From contig PUDQ02000027.1 in assembly GCA_002964805.2 (NCBI GenBank), positions 124,001-188,000 of the forward strand: a stretch of DNA of 64,000 bases. Direction: 5' to 3'. This document shows positions 45,362-57,165 of the stretch, in pieces. The notes under the pieces were generated by a model, which was not told where the DNA came from, searched no databases, and saw only the letters and a program-made list of their open reading frames with translations. Position 1 is the stretch's first letter; each line of letters starts with the position of its first letter. Made by a program: the position numbers and the translations under genes. This DNA comes from Trametes villosa. Lineage: Eukaryota; Basidiomycota; Agaricomycetes; Polyporales; Polyporaceae.

Positions 45362-47901
45362 ATGTCTGCAGCCGCGTCGGCGTCGCGGCCGTACTCTTTC
45401 AGCTCGTCAACTGGCCGCGAACTAGTGCGAAGTATTGTCCAGCCCCGACTCGGGTACTTCCCCCACGACTACCAGCTCGACGGCGTGTGTCAAGTGCTCG
45501 ACGGTCATGACCTCATCGCTCTCCTCCCGACTGGTGCTGGAAAAACGGGCTATTACACGTTCTACATGCTGGCTCTCTTGGCGATATCTAAGGATCCTCC
45601 TTCATGTGTACCTCCAGCTGCGTCAGTGCCGACTGACCCTTGTATGGTTGTGGTTTATCCAACCAACGGGCTCGAGGAGGAACAGGTCCGATTGCATGTA
45701 TCTTGAGCCCGTCCGCTTAGCTGACATCTCCTGAGATAGGCCACTGCATTTGAAAAGGCCGGCATTAAAAGCCTTGTGATCAATGGCGACACCCTCGCGC
45801 TGGCCCGGTCGAAGGGCAGCAATCTCTGGACCGACGCCAGGAAGGACTTCTCGATATTGCTCCTGTCCCCGGAGCAGCTGACCTCTCCGGGCTTCGAGTC
45901 TCTTCTGCAAGACCCCTCGTTTCGAGCCCGCGTCTGCTGTCTCGGCATCGACGAGATCCATCTCCTGTATGCATGGGGTCTACAGTTTCGGAAGACGTAT
46001 CGCCAAGTTGGACATGTACGCGCCCGTCTCCCGTCGCGCACACGTCTCATTGGAACCACCGCGACGTTGCTCGTCGGACACCCGCGCGATACTGTCCTGT
46101 CCTTCTTGGGACTCCGCCCGGGCGAGTTCTCGCTCATCCAGCGATCCAACATTCGCCACCGCGTTCGGACTATCTGGCGTACACTCACGCGCGGGCTAGG
46201 AGGCTGGGTATTCCCCGACCTCAAGTGGATCTTGAAAAGCGGCCGCAAAACTGTGATCCATTGTCGCACCATCGCGTTAGCATTTCGCGTCGGGATCTAT
46301 CTTCGCAGCCTCGCCCCTCTCGCACCCGATCGCGCTAAACGCATCCGACTCTACCACGCCCTCAACTGGCCTTCGTACAACACGGACACACGACGCCTCA
46401 TGCGGGAGGACCCTGACACCCAAATTGTCATTGCGACGGCGTCTTTCATGGTCGGGATCGATCTCCCCAACATCCACGACGTCGTCGTCCTCGGTCACTT
46501 ACAGACCGCTGACGAGCACGTGCAGTGGGAAGGACGCGCCGGTTGAGATCCAGGAGTCGTTCGCGACGCGCGGTGCATCACCTACGTTGCGAAGAAGGCG
46601 TTTCAGACCGCGCGCGCGATGTGCGAGAGGAGCCCCGGTCCGCCTAGTGGTACCCAGAAGGCGACGGCAAAAGCTAAATTGACCTCTGTACAGATGGACA
46701 TGAGCATGGCGCGGCTCCTGACAGCTCCGTGCACGACTGCGGCTCAGAATGCGCTCTACGGCAACCCTCCCAGCGACACCCCTTGTACCTGCCCGTCGTG
46801 CCACGCATCTCCAAGTCGTGACCCTCTGCCACCCGCTCGCCCCGGCTCTCTCTCTCCCAGCGTGCCTGTCCCGCAGTGCAACTGCAGTGGTTGCGTCCCC
46901 GAAGAGGTCCCGGATCTCATGCTTCTGAAGCGGAAAGACAATAACCCAATCCCGCGTCGCAAGCGGCTGACCAAGGTGATGCGCGCGCTGGCGACAAAGC
47001 GGCTGTGTGCGCTCCGCAAGCAGTTGTATCAGTCGACGGACACCAGCGCTTCGCGCGCACTACCCCTCGACATCATCCTCCCGGACACGGTCATCAAGCA
47101 GATTCTGGACCGCTTCGCACTCATCGAGACCCAAGATGCATTGCGTACAATGATCGTCTCACGTATCTACCTCCTACCGCACATCGACGCTCTGTGGAAG
47201 CTAGTCCAAGATTTGCAGAGCCGATTCGACGATATGCGAAGAAAGAAGACACGCAAAACTGCCGAAGCCAGAGAGGAGGATCTTACGGCGACCGCACTCC
47301 CCACGGCGAACGCGCTACCGGATCGCCTGACCGAGCCCGTGCACAGGCCACCCACAACACACGGAACGGTCCAGCAAGGAGTCGGGGGAAGCAGCGCCGA
47401 CGGCCTCGGATCGCGCGATGGCCTCGCGTTACAGTATGTACCATGATTCGTTAACCATGTGGCAGTTTACGAGCATCACTTAGATTCCCCGCATTGGCCG
47501 ACACCGGTTCAGCTACGTTCAGTTTCCAACTACCAACGGTCACCAGCGCCGGCGAAGCTCGAGGCACATCAAGTGTTCCACCCTTGTAAGTCTCCAGCTA
47601 CCCCCGCCCACGCTGCGCTCTGACATATGTGAAACAGGCAACCAACGCGGCCTCGCACGCTCCAGGAGGGCCTTCTACAGTGGAAAATCAGCAGTCCGGC
47701 TCCTGATGTCACTGCGCCTCAGCCAGTACGTCCGCCAGATATGCCAGGACTCGTACCACGCAAGCGGCCGGGGACAGCCATACCCAATCCGAATCCGCGC
47801 CCTCGTAAAACACGCCGCAGTGTAAGTGTTCTTTCGGTACTGGGGTGTTGTAGTGGTCGACTAAGTACTTCCCTCAGGATAAGGAGAACAGCGGGACATA
47901 G
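45362..47901 (+). pseudogene. RecQ-like DNA helicase with an in-frame TGA at motif VI
   Basis: Exon 1 is 45362-45685 and exon 2 starts at 45740. Motifs: DLIALLPTGAGKTGYY (Walker A), GIDEIHLLYAWG (DEIH box), RLIGTTATLL (motif III), RKTVIHCRTIAL (Ia/IV region), IVIATASFMVGIDLPNIHDV (motif V) and HVQWEGRAG (motif VI). The next codon, expected to be the Arg finger of GRAGR, is TGA at 46544-46546. The frame then continues unbroken (VVRDARCITYVAKKAFQTAR) through a Cys-rich stretch (CTCPSCHASPS, CNCSGCVPEE) and three small 3' exons to KENSGT and TAG at 47901. One CGA-to-TGA change explains the break, as from deamination at a methylated CpG. Truncated, the protein would lack its motif VI arginine. 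Such RecQ-like genes are multicopy in Agaricomycetes. Confidence 0.85.
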
Positions 47902-47997
47902 GCGGAGTTAGACCGGGGATCTCGTGTATTCGTTCAGATGACTCCTGTACACTTTCGTCTCACGCTGTCAAAGAGCTGTCCGCAGCTGCGGCGCCTC

Positions 47998-50900
47998 CTA
48001 CCACTCGTCCACGTCGCCCTCTTCTTCTTCCCCTGCCTCGTCGTCCCCTTCGCCGCTCATCTCGCCGTCGTCCCCGTCACCGCTCATCTCGTCGTCGTGG
48101 CCCTCAACAGAGTCGAGGAAGCTCACAACTGGTAGGCCGCTCTCAGAGAGTACCACAGCACCCGCGACGCGATCGTTCACCGGGTCACCGTCGTCTTCAT
48201 CCGGTGCGTCGTCTCCCGAGGAATCGTCGTCTTCAGCGGCATCAACCGCCGCGATGTTGCTACTGATCCTGTGGGTTGAATGAGGTGTTAGCCAGTGAGC
48301 GAAGGGACAGCGCATCAATATCATGGGTACGTACTGCTCAGTGTTCGCCCGCATCGCCGTCGAACGGGCGCGTGTCGAGTCGCTGACAAACTTTGCCAGT
48401 TTCTTCTTCTCCAGGTTTTGCACGCCGAGCTGGAAGACGTTCGGAGAGGCAGGCCAGCTAGGGTGCGAGCGTCCGGCACGGAAAAGGTGCAGCTCTGACT
48501 CCTTGTACGTGTCCAACAGCGACCGAATCTCCGGGCGGCTGTGTGGCTCAGGGTGTTGGCCGCGGCGTTCTGCCAGGCCGTAGCCGCTGCCCCACTCGTT
48601 CTTCAACTCCACGAAATGGTAGACGTTCGGCGAGATCACCTCCCGAATGAACTTGCTGTCCCATTCTGCGCCCTTGCGAAGAATGGCCTCTTCGAGCTCG
48701 AGGTTGAGATGCTCCTGCAGTAAGTCCCCTTCGATGTACCGGCCCGATTTGCCGGAAGGATTGACGAGCCAGTTCTGCAGGAATGCCTCCCGAAGAGTAG
48801 GACTCGACTCCAGCTCGATGCTACAAGCCATCTCAAGAAGGTATGTCGCATATTTTGAGTGGCTCGAGCCCGCAAAGTGGAACAGCATGATCTATGACAT
48901 CGCGCTCATGTGAGTACTCATCTACGTCTTCATAACATGTTTGAGTACTCACCTTTAGGTCGTTCCAGAGGCGGCCAACGTCGCCGGAGGCCACCGCTTG
49001 CGAAGCATCGCGCGAGAGCATCATGTCGGACATGAACAAGATAGAGCGGGCGAGGGCACGATCACCCTCGAAAGGTGGCTCTTCTTCTGAGCTGCGGCTG
49101 TCATGCGAAGAGGCTGACGACTCTTCGTTGACAGATTCTGGCGATTCCGGCCTATTCGCTTCCTCCCGCCGGCCTGTGCTCTGACATCTTGAGTCTACTA
49201 AGGTCTGCCGTGTCAGCGAAACCGGCGCGGAGACTAGTGTCGTGCGGTAGCAGTACCTCCTCCGTGGCGTGTAGTACTCCGATCTCCTGCATCGTCGAGT
49301 GACGACGCATGCACTTCACTCCGCGTGGAAGCGACGGCGGTCGGCGCGCTGATGTCCTCGCCTTGCTCCGTCGGTGTCCAGGGTTGCCCCTTCGCCCAGC
49401 CGGCACTGTTTGCTGCTGTTCCGCCCTCGACGGCGTTGAACCATGCTTTCTGAGTTGAATACTGACGGTGAAGCACACCCGCAGATTCCTTCAGTGCTTC
49501 AAGGGTTGGCATTGCCTCTAGACCCTCGAAGTAGTCGAAGATGTCGGTACCACCGAGGTGTATCCTATCCCGCAGCCGTCATCATGATGCATCAGCTGAT
49601 GTCTACCAGTAGGTCTGCCGAGCCACTCACCGCCAGCAGTCAAGAATTCTTGCGTCCAAGACGATGTGTGCCGTATACAAGCTAGGATAGTAGTCGACTT
49701 TCTTGAGGTTCGGCGGCGCCTTCTGGTCGATCTTGGTGGCACTGTGCCCCAGCGTTGACACATCCTTGGTGAGTGAGTCCCCGAAGTGCGTCTCGAAGAC
49801 CAGGCTAAGGAAAGTCCACAGTGTATGCCACACTTCCAGGAAAGGCATGATGACGTCCCCGCGATGGAACTCGTTCGACTGGAACTGAAGGTAGTTCTTC
49901 AGTTGAACCAGTTTCTCGAAGGTTAACCCGTCCCCGCCCACAGGCACTAGTCGCCGGACATAGTCCTTCTCCGTCTGTCCGACCTGCTCGAGGAAGTCCA
50001 CCATGACGGCTAACATTTCTGTAGTCACCGCCTCGTTCTTGCCTGATGTAGCCAGCGGGTGTATCCTCGCCTTGCGTTCGGGGCCTTCTGGCATGCGCAG
50101 TTTTGCGCCCTCGGTCTTGTAGAGTTGTGCGACGGCAGACCTGTGCGGGGCGAGCGCGGGGACGTAGTCCACGAGGACTTGTAACCATTGCAAAGTAAGA
50201 ACTGTCTCGAGATGGGAGAAGTCTACCATGTCCGTTAACTGGTCCACCGATAGGTCCTTCCGCCGGTTGTCCGCGATACGGCGCAGTCGGTCGTCGAGGT
50301 CCGCTGCTTCGGGCACAAAGTCGAAGGCCTCGACGACCGTGCCCGCAACACCGACCTTCATTGCGTTCTCGCGTCCCATGCGGTGTTCGCGGCGTCTTTG
50401 ATATTGCTGCACATTGTCGATGCGCAAGATCGGCCACCCTGCAGGATTGCGGCCGTACGCTTTCAGGTACGCCGCGTCTTCTTGAGCGAGTCTTGCCAGT
50501 GTCTCATAGGTCGTGCTCCAGCTCTGTAGAAGTGCGATACGACTACCATAGTCGAAGAGAAACCGGGGAACCCCACACGCGAAGTACATGACGCTTCGCG
50601 AGGCAGGCAAGATGCGAGCGAACTTCGACGTCGAGAAGTTCAGCATGCTCATGACCTCCGTAGCCACCTGTTCAGATGTATTAGCCTGTGTATCAGAGGC
50701 GCTCCGTATCCATGCACGTACAAGGGTAGGTGGTCTTATCTTCCGGACAATGACGGCGCCACTGACATCTCGACGCTCAGCAGGTTTTGCCAAGGCACAG
50801 AGCAGGCTGAAGGCAAGTGGTTGATGTCTCTTGAGGATGTCTTGGGCTATAGACACCGTCTGACTACCGACGTCTTGCCAGGAAAGCTCACGATGACCTC

Positions 50901-51756
50901 GGGCCCCAATGGCGCTCCCGTGAAGGCCGTTCTTGCCCCGGACGGCTGTCTTGCGTTCGCGCAGCATCCGGTTCATACACAGTTGTACCGCCATGGCCGT
51001 TAGGGCGACTGACACATGTTTGATCGCCTGCCAATCCGCGTCCGGTGAGTACTTCAGCGTGTACTCAGGATCTGTTCGCTTCAAGCGGCCGACCAGCTTC
51101 ATCTGCGAGCCAGTAACCCGCGATCTCGATGGCGGTATGCGTTGTACGACCGCTCAAGAATGAGCCGACGATAGTTCCGTGCTGCTGGGAGCGGCGAACG
51201 GGACGCCCCTTCTCGTCGTGGGTGCGGAAAAGGCTATAAAGCAGATCGCCGACCGTCCAATTCAGGCTCTTGAGATGCTCGAAGACGGAGGTGAGTTTCG
51301 CCATGCGGTTTCTATGCGGTGCCCTCTGATGTTGTGCATAACCAGGACCTGGCGTTGGCTACCGTCCGAGTGCTGCGTCAGAATTGCACGTACGCTAGCC
51401 CGACAAGACGCGCGACGACTTACATGATCGCCGACGTCCACCGTCTGATTCCCTGGCATGGCGGGGGCCATGGGCGATGCGAAGGACGTCGGAAGCGCAG
51501 CTCGAGGGGCTGCGTGCGCTGTTGGCGGTGAGTATTACACTGTCTGGTAGCACATTAGCTGACACTCACGCGAGGTATCTGCAAGCTGCGTGAATACGCT
51601 CTCCTCTTCCACGGGATAGCGGCGCACATCCCCCGCGGTGAACGGAGACGGTACGAGTGCATCTGAGCCACCCCAAAGGCCAGGCATGCCAGGACGAGCG
51701 CGGTGGCCCTCGAAGTCTGATGAACGGCGGTGTGGGGTCGGGGTTGATGGCGGCAT
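47998..51756 (-). CDS. DUF6589-like protein (agaricomycete multicopy family)
   Basis: Multi-exon gene. It starts MPPSTPTPHRRSSDFEGHRA at 51756. Then LNWTVGDLLYSLFRTHD and TIVGSFLSGRTTHTAIEIAG. The main exon (51102-49627) has RPPTLVRAWIRSASD, DYGSRIALLQSWSTTYETLA, LRIDNVQQYQRRREHRMG and FHRGDVIMPFLEVWHTLWTF. Next come IHLGGTDIFDYFEGLEAMPT, an acidic linker, and LFHFAGSSHSKYATYLLEM with ELKNEWGSGYGLAERRGQH. It ends in an acidic tail and TAG at 47998. This combination matches the DUF6589 family as I know it, whose function is unknown. The large central part could hide a degenerate nuclease or transposase fold, but I cannot show catalytic residues. Its 3' end lies 96 bp from the end of the convergent helicase gene. 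Confidence 0.65.
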
Positions 51757-52718
51757 GGCCGGAGGTTCTGTCGACTCGAGCAGGTAGGATGGGTAGGTCG
51801 TAGTGTATGACACTGTACATCTCATGTAGCCTACTAGTCCGCTATATACACACAGGGTGCGGAAGTGCGCGAGGTGTAGAGTATGTCCTCTCTGCTCATC
51901 CGAGCATTGTGCCGCTACCCGACAGACATCCGTGTCCCTGGCAGGCTCCAAAGCTAAGCGCTTTGGTGTTCGAGCAATCCGCGGTATGTAAGTACTACTG
52001 TTCACCGCTACACAAGAGCGAGGATCCGCACGGCGGGTATGTATGAGTCCATGACTAGTGGCATGCGGGCGGAATTGGTATCCGAGCAAGTGTTCCGACG
52101 GCTATTGCAGTCGAACCCAGCTACTTTCGTGTATCCGTGTATCCGAGAACGAATTGAGGTCTCCGACATCTGAGTGCACACCCGTACGGAGCCTCTGACC
52201 TATGGTGCTTGAGGCGAGGCTTAGCAGCTGCCACATGTTGTATCATCAAGATGACGAGAACAAGATTCTCATTGGCTGGATGCCAGTTAAGCGCGCAAGT
52301 GGGTAGCTACATGCCGAGGGGGGGGTAATCGACGCGTACACTCGCAGACCATTACAGGAAATCGATCGACTATCATCGATTCCCGTTATGGTCAGCCACG
52401 GAGACTAAGTGTGTGTAATGAGAGACCTGCGGGCGGACGCCTATGCCGTTCAGATTGTACAATAAATAATTCGCCACACACGGCGGAAGCGCACACACAC
52501 GACCTTATCGCACACACACAACTGATCGCACACGACGGCAGGCTTGCACACATGGCATCGTTTCGCACACATCTCGTCCCGCACACGAGGCATAGTAATT
52601 CCACACGAGTAGCTCCCACACACGGTGACGCAACGCTCATCACTCACTCAACAGCGATACAACATATTGGAGTTCAAGTTCTAGATACATGATAAATACA
52701 TAATAAATAGAACGTCCA
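51757..52718. other. Intergenic, with a CACAC-rich stretch
   Basis: 962 bp upstream of the DUF6589-like gene and downstream of the BTB gene. No gene is seen. It holds the CACAC-rich block listed separately and AT-rich words (ATAAATACATAATAAATAG) near the BTB 3' end. Confidence 0.5.
52475..52635. repeat. Irregularly spaced CACAC motifs
   Basis: About ten blocks of (C)ACACAC, many preceded by CG (CGCACAC), recur every 13-25 bp across 160 bp. The spacing is irregular, so this is neither a plain microsatellite nor a CRISPR array. Confidence 0.6.
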
Positions 52719-53873
52719 CTAGGCCGTATCCACCTCGGCAGAGAAATGTATGTTGAAGGGACCGCGCTCGATAGGTATTGAGCTCACAAGGTGGGCGACT
52801 GCTTGATCAACGAAGTTGGCTTCTGCTTCGAGGGCGGCCGAGGTTGCTGCCCGTTTGACCGCTGCTGCGCCGCACCCTGGGGTCATGCCGTCGGTGCTGA
52901 GCGTCTCGATCGTATGCTGGAGGTTCCAGAACTTGAGGGCGAAGACGCGGTTGGGGTGCAGTAGCTGCTTGCCGATCTGATAGACCCAGATGTCTGACCA
53001 CGCCTTGATACACTGGGAGTGGGCTGTGCAGTCCGCGCTTTTGAGGTCGTCGATGTCGGGCACCACAAAGGCGAGCGTCTTGAGTAGAGACTCGTAGGAT
53101 TCGTGGGCGCGTGCGAGGAAGACATATGTGGACATGCCCAGCCACTCTACGTCCTCCTGGGAGTACTTGTGGAGGCGAGCGAGGATGAGGTGCTTGACGG
53201 CGGGCCGAATCCACGCTGGGATGTCGTATAGACGAGCCAGTCGGAGGCGAAGTGAAGCTGGGATACTTTCTTCGATCTGCATGAGCCGTCGGATCGTGAA
53301 CTCTCTGCCAGACGTGCATCCCCACTGCAGGGAGAGTTTCAAGACGGCGACCAGGTAGGCGAGGCTGTACGTCTTTCCGGGGAGTTCACTATCCATGGCA
53401 ACACTGGTTAGCATGTCTCAAGCACTAACACAGCACTTTCACGCACCCCGCATAGATGTGGTCCAACAGACAATCAAACTCGAACTCAGTGGCCGCCGTA
53501 GGGTTGATCATGATTGGGACGGCATCGCTCTTGCCCTCGCCGACGATCTTCGTGCCGTTGATCATCGGGTGGTCGTGGATTGTGCTGTCTGATGTGCTTG
53601 CGAAGGCCGGTGTGTTCATGAACATATCTTGGAACATGTCGATGCGCCGAGCAAGAAATCCTTGGTGAAGCCGGTATAGCGTCCCCCCGGCCTGGAAGAG
53701 GACGGGACTATCAATATCTTGCATAGCAGGCAAAGGCCATCCATACATTGGCCCACAGGCAACCGGAAGCAATGCGCAAAGAGGCAAAAACGCACCTGAA
53801 AAATGTGTGTGCCATCGTCCATGTAGTACTGTTCTGATCTCTGCGGCAGCACTGTTTCTGTCTTGATGCCCAT
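52719..53873 (-). CDS. BTB/POZ domain protein
   Basis: Three exons. It starts MGIKTETVLPQRSEQYYMDD (ATG at 53873) and GTHIFQ, joins by an intron to AGGTLYRLHQGFLARRIDMF, then QDMFMNTPAFASTSD and AATEFEFDCLLDHIYAG: the BTB fold of the fungal type. The last exon (VAMDSELPGKTYSLAYLVAV, LKLSLQWGCTSGREFTIRRL) is the helical region that usually follows. It ends FNIHFSAEVDTA with TAG at 52719. BTB proteins dimerise or act as adaptors, often for cullin-3 ligases; agaricomycetes have many of unknown role. A diverged repeat (copy A) lies upstream at about 54020-54200. Confidence 0.85.
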
Positions 53874-54014
53874 GACAACCTCTTCCACAGCATATGGCCC
53901 AAGCAGTCTGGTCGTTTCCCGAGATGAGAAGACAAGAAGAGAGAAGGAGGAAGGAGACAGAGGTGGCAGGTCAGCGCGTGAAGTGCAAGTTTCCTAGCGC
54001 TTCTTGCTCAAATT

Positions 54015-54210
54015 GGCGCCCAGTCTCAACAGCGTGAGCAAGGGTGCCCGTACCATCCGAGGCATAAATTACTAAGAGTAGCAACCTACCTAGAACAGCT
54101 CTACACATGTCAAGGTACAATAATCTGCAACAATATTGTATTGCAGAGCAGGTGTCCGCCTTCTACAGCTGGTACAAACAGGACACCATCAAGCGCCTTG
54201 CCCTTAGGCT
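54015..54210 (-). repeat. Diverged repeat, copy A, upstream of the BTB gene
   Basis: On the minus strand it shares, in order, CTCTGCAATACAAT, TTAGTAATTTATGCC and GGGCGCCAATT with copies at 59840-60030 and 61640-61870. The orientation is the same relative to the gene that follows. Borders are approximate. Confidence 0.65.
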
Positions 54211-54629
54211 GGCGGGCGCTACTGCGCTACTACTACTGCTATGATGGACGCACTGTCACTCGCACTAGCACCTGCTGCACTGCACCCACGGAATCGGCAT
54301 CGACCTTGCCCTGCGCGTCCGCAATTGCGAAGCGCGTCGTCGTCAACTGCTGGTCTGGCACCGCGGGCGAGGGTGAGCTACAATCTGAACAGCATACTCC
54401 TCAGCATACTCCTCCCTCTCGACGCTCTCGCCCAGCGCATGCCGTACTGCCAGCCGCTCCTCCCTCCACCCACCCGCCTGCACGTCCGAGACCCAGGCTG
54501 ACCCACGCAGCGTGCAACATGGCACGTCCCCCCGGGCCAGCACTCGCCGTCCGCGGCGGCCCCGCACGAGATCGCCGTCCGGGAACGCGAGCAAGCCGCC
54601 GTCGCGCACAAACTCGAGCGCGAGCACGG

Positions 54630-54835
54630 GCAGGTCCTCGCACCTCTCCGTGTTCTTGTCCAAGTCGAAGGAGAAGAAGGAGCAGCTGCACGCGGAGAGC
54701 GACCTCACCGTCGAGGTCGCGCTCACGGTCATCCCCAAGAAGAAGAAGGTGAAGGGGAACGGGAGCAGCGTCTGGGGCGAGATGGAGGTCCTCTGCGGTC
54801 TCGATCACCCGAACATTGTTCAGGGTGACCTGCGC
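54630..54835 (+). pseudogene. Fragment of a protein kinase N-lobe (CAMK-like)
   Basis: The frame encodes SKSKEKKEQLHAESDLTVEV, ALTVIPKKKKVKGNG and WGEMEVLCGLDHPNIVQ. This matches the beta3-alphaC part of a Ca2+/calmodulin-dependent type kinase, but the usual ALKVIPKKK has Thr in place of the catalytic Lys. The rest of the kinase is missing; after HPNIV the frame runs into unrelated sequence. I read it as a decayed fragment. Confidence 0.6.
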
Positions 54836-55458
54836 GCGATCCGCGTCAGCCGCCGTACAAGAAGGGGTTTGGGGATGGGATTACCTTGGGGGAAGGGGTA
54901 GCTTAAGGACGTCTTGGATGCGTCCGACCGTCGCACCCGACGTCCATCTGCTTCCACGTCCCGACGGGTCCGGCGTCCACGAGAACGTTGCCCGGGCCTG
55001 GCGTAGACAACCAACCCGCTGAGCGCCGCAGCGTGCACGAGCCCCTGCCCGGCGACATTCATGAGGATGGCATGTGAGCGAGCGTGGAATATGCACCTTT
55101 GTGGCACTGGTATACCGCATGAGCAGATTCCCCGGACAACCGTCCGCGACTTGCGCATGGGCAAGCTCGGGCGGTGACGCGTCACGCATGCCGCACTCAA
55201 TGGGGATGAAAGACACACCCGAGCTCAGTTGCTGACGCGGTTGAACCTGTGTCAGGACTTAGCACAAGGTCAACGGACAGAAGAGATGTGCAGGCGGTGA
55301 CACTTGCCGTTTGATTCTACGCTGTCACCCTGGGGGATAGCAGAAGGGGGTGGTGGTTCGGAATGTGAAAGAGCGGTGCATGGGCGCTATTGACTTCAGC
55401 GGGATGGCCAAAAACTGACTGGGCCTTCTTTGCTCACCTCCTCCACGGCGCAGTCTCT
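54836..55458. other. No gene seen
   Basis: About 620 bp between the kinase remnant and the cysteine-rich gene. A minus-strand stretch reads AILMNVAGQGLVHAAALSG, but it has no further support as a gene. Confidence 0.4.
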
Positions 55459-57165
55459 ATGTCTTCATCCTCTGCTGGCCACTCGTCTCTTCACTGTTCC
55501 TGGCAGGACAACACGGGAGCTCTATGTACCTGTAGGGAGTACCAAGATCCCGACTCTGTCATACCAGGCCAGCCGACGGTATGTCGTGAGTGCGCCCATG
55601 GCCGGTCTAACCACGACGGTGGCAAAACCAAAGTTCTGCCGAAGAACACTTCATCGCACGTTAAGAGCATCCTTCAATCACTGCAGACCGACCTTCCTGC
55701 ACTCGCAGCAGCACGCGCCGAGACTTCGGCTCAGTTCCGCAAGGCAAAGAACGTTCCCCCAAGTGGAGGCGGCTCGGGTCCTAAAAAAGACAATGTGAGT
55801 AATTGAAACAAGTCACAATGACGGTGTACATGATACCTATTCTATCGCAGGCAACTGAGTCGTCCAAGAGGGGAAAGGCAAGAGAGAAGATACACCGGGT
55901 CCTTGGAGTGGGCGCATGGCCTCATGGAGTCGCCGAGGTACGCCTGAAGCCCTACATATACGCCTGGACAGGAGACTAATGTGTATGATCCAGGGAAGCG
56001 AGAAGCCCAACAATCCAGCTGTTCCGAGCAAGGCGGAGCGTGCGACGTTAGCAAAATACGGGCTCCTGCATCAGATCAAGGGCGAGTTCGTCACCTTCAG
56101 CGATTCGTGGGGGCCTGCCCAGATCTTCTGCTGGTTGAAGACCTGCCTGCCACTGGTCTTCATGCACATGGCGATCGATAATCCTTGGATGGAAGACATC
56201 GGACCCGACGATGATGACGAGCTCCTTGAACACGATCTTCCCTATGTTCTCCTGTACCCATTCAACAAGCGCTTCTCTGTCATCGCCAACGTGACGCACC
56301 CTACCGGACACGAATGCGGGCAGTACAAGGGGCGCGATTCCCAGGGCCCTTCACTCTGCAACGTCTGGATAGGTTAGTGCGCGCAGCCCGTTGATGTAAT
56401 GACTTCGGCTTACATTCTCCATGTTAGCACCGCGAGAGGCCATCCCTCACTCCGTGTACACCACGTGGAAGTTGGATGCAGGCGAGGCCAGCAAAGGAGC
56501 TCCTAAGCCGATGAAAGATCAGGAGGCAGGCAGTTCTACTAAGGGCAAGGGGAAGCGCAAAGGTGAGCCCAGAATGACCCTTAGGACGACGATCGCTCAC
56601 ATGTTTGGCCAGCAGTCAACCAGAGCAAGTCAATCCTGTTCCTTGATCTGGACAAGGACACCACCACGGACGACGAGATCGAGGGTGGAATTACCTATGT
56701 TTCACCCCGTCGCGGCCAGCGTAAGCGCAGCAAGACGTCCCACGCCAGTAAACACTACATACCCTGATGCGCCCTGTACACAACTGATAACTGGTTCCAG
56801 ATGTTCCCATGGCAAGCATTGATCTGACGGAGGACAGTGAGCACGAGAACGAGCCTGCGTTCATAGGGACCCCACCTACGAGCGGTGATGCAGCAGAAGG
56901 TCCCGCCGAGGCCGATGACCCGGACACTACATTCGGGGACGTAGGTGAGCTTCTGCACAACGACGTAGAGGATGAGGGAGTAGCCGCGCAGCATGCGGAT
57001 GAAGAAAACATCGCGGTGATAGGAGGGGAGGGGGGAGGCGAGCACGCTGCCGCAGGCCCCATCGGGGTGAACGAGGAGGACGAAGAGATCCGGCGCCCTA
57101 CGTTTAACATGGACCTCATGGTCAACAACCCGTGGGTTGGTGACACGATGCAGTTCAGGTTCTGA
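55459..57165 (+). CDS. Unrecognised agaricomycete protein with Cys-rich N-terminus and acidic C-terminus
   Basis: Start ATG at 55459 (MSSSSAGHSSLHCSW). The first exon has a possible zinc site: CSWQDNTGALCTCREYQDPD and VCRECAHGRSNHDGG (pairs of Cys plus His). Exons then give ATESSKRGKAREKIHRVLG, YGLLHQIKGEFVTFSDSWG, LPLVFMHMAIDNPWMED, DLPYVLLYPFNKRFSVIANV, a Lys/Gly-rich linker, SILFLDLDKDTTTDDEIEGG and a very acidic tail ending GDTMQFRF with TGA at 57165. All splice joins I tested (55794/55851, GAG-GGA after 55938, 56373 region) keep phase. I do not know a function; it looks like a nuclear or DNA-associated protein (inference). It is convergent with the integrase gene 516 bp away. Confidence 0.7.
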
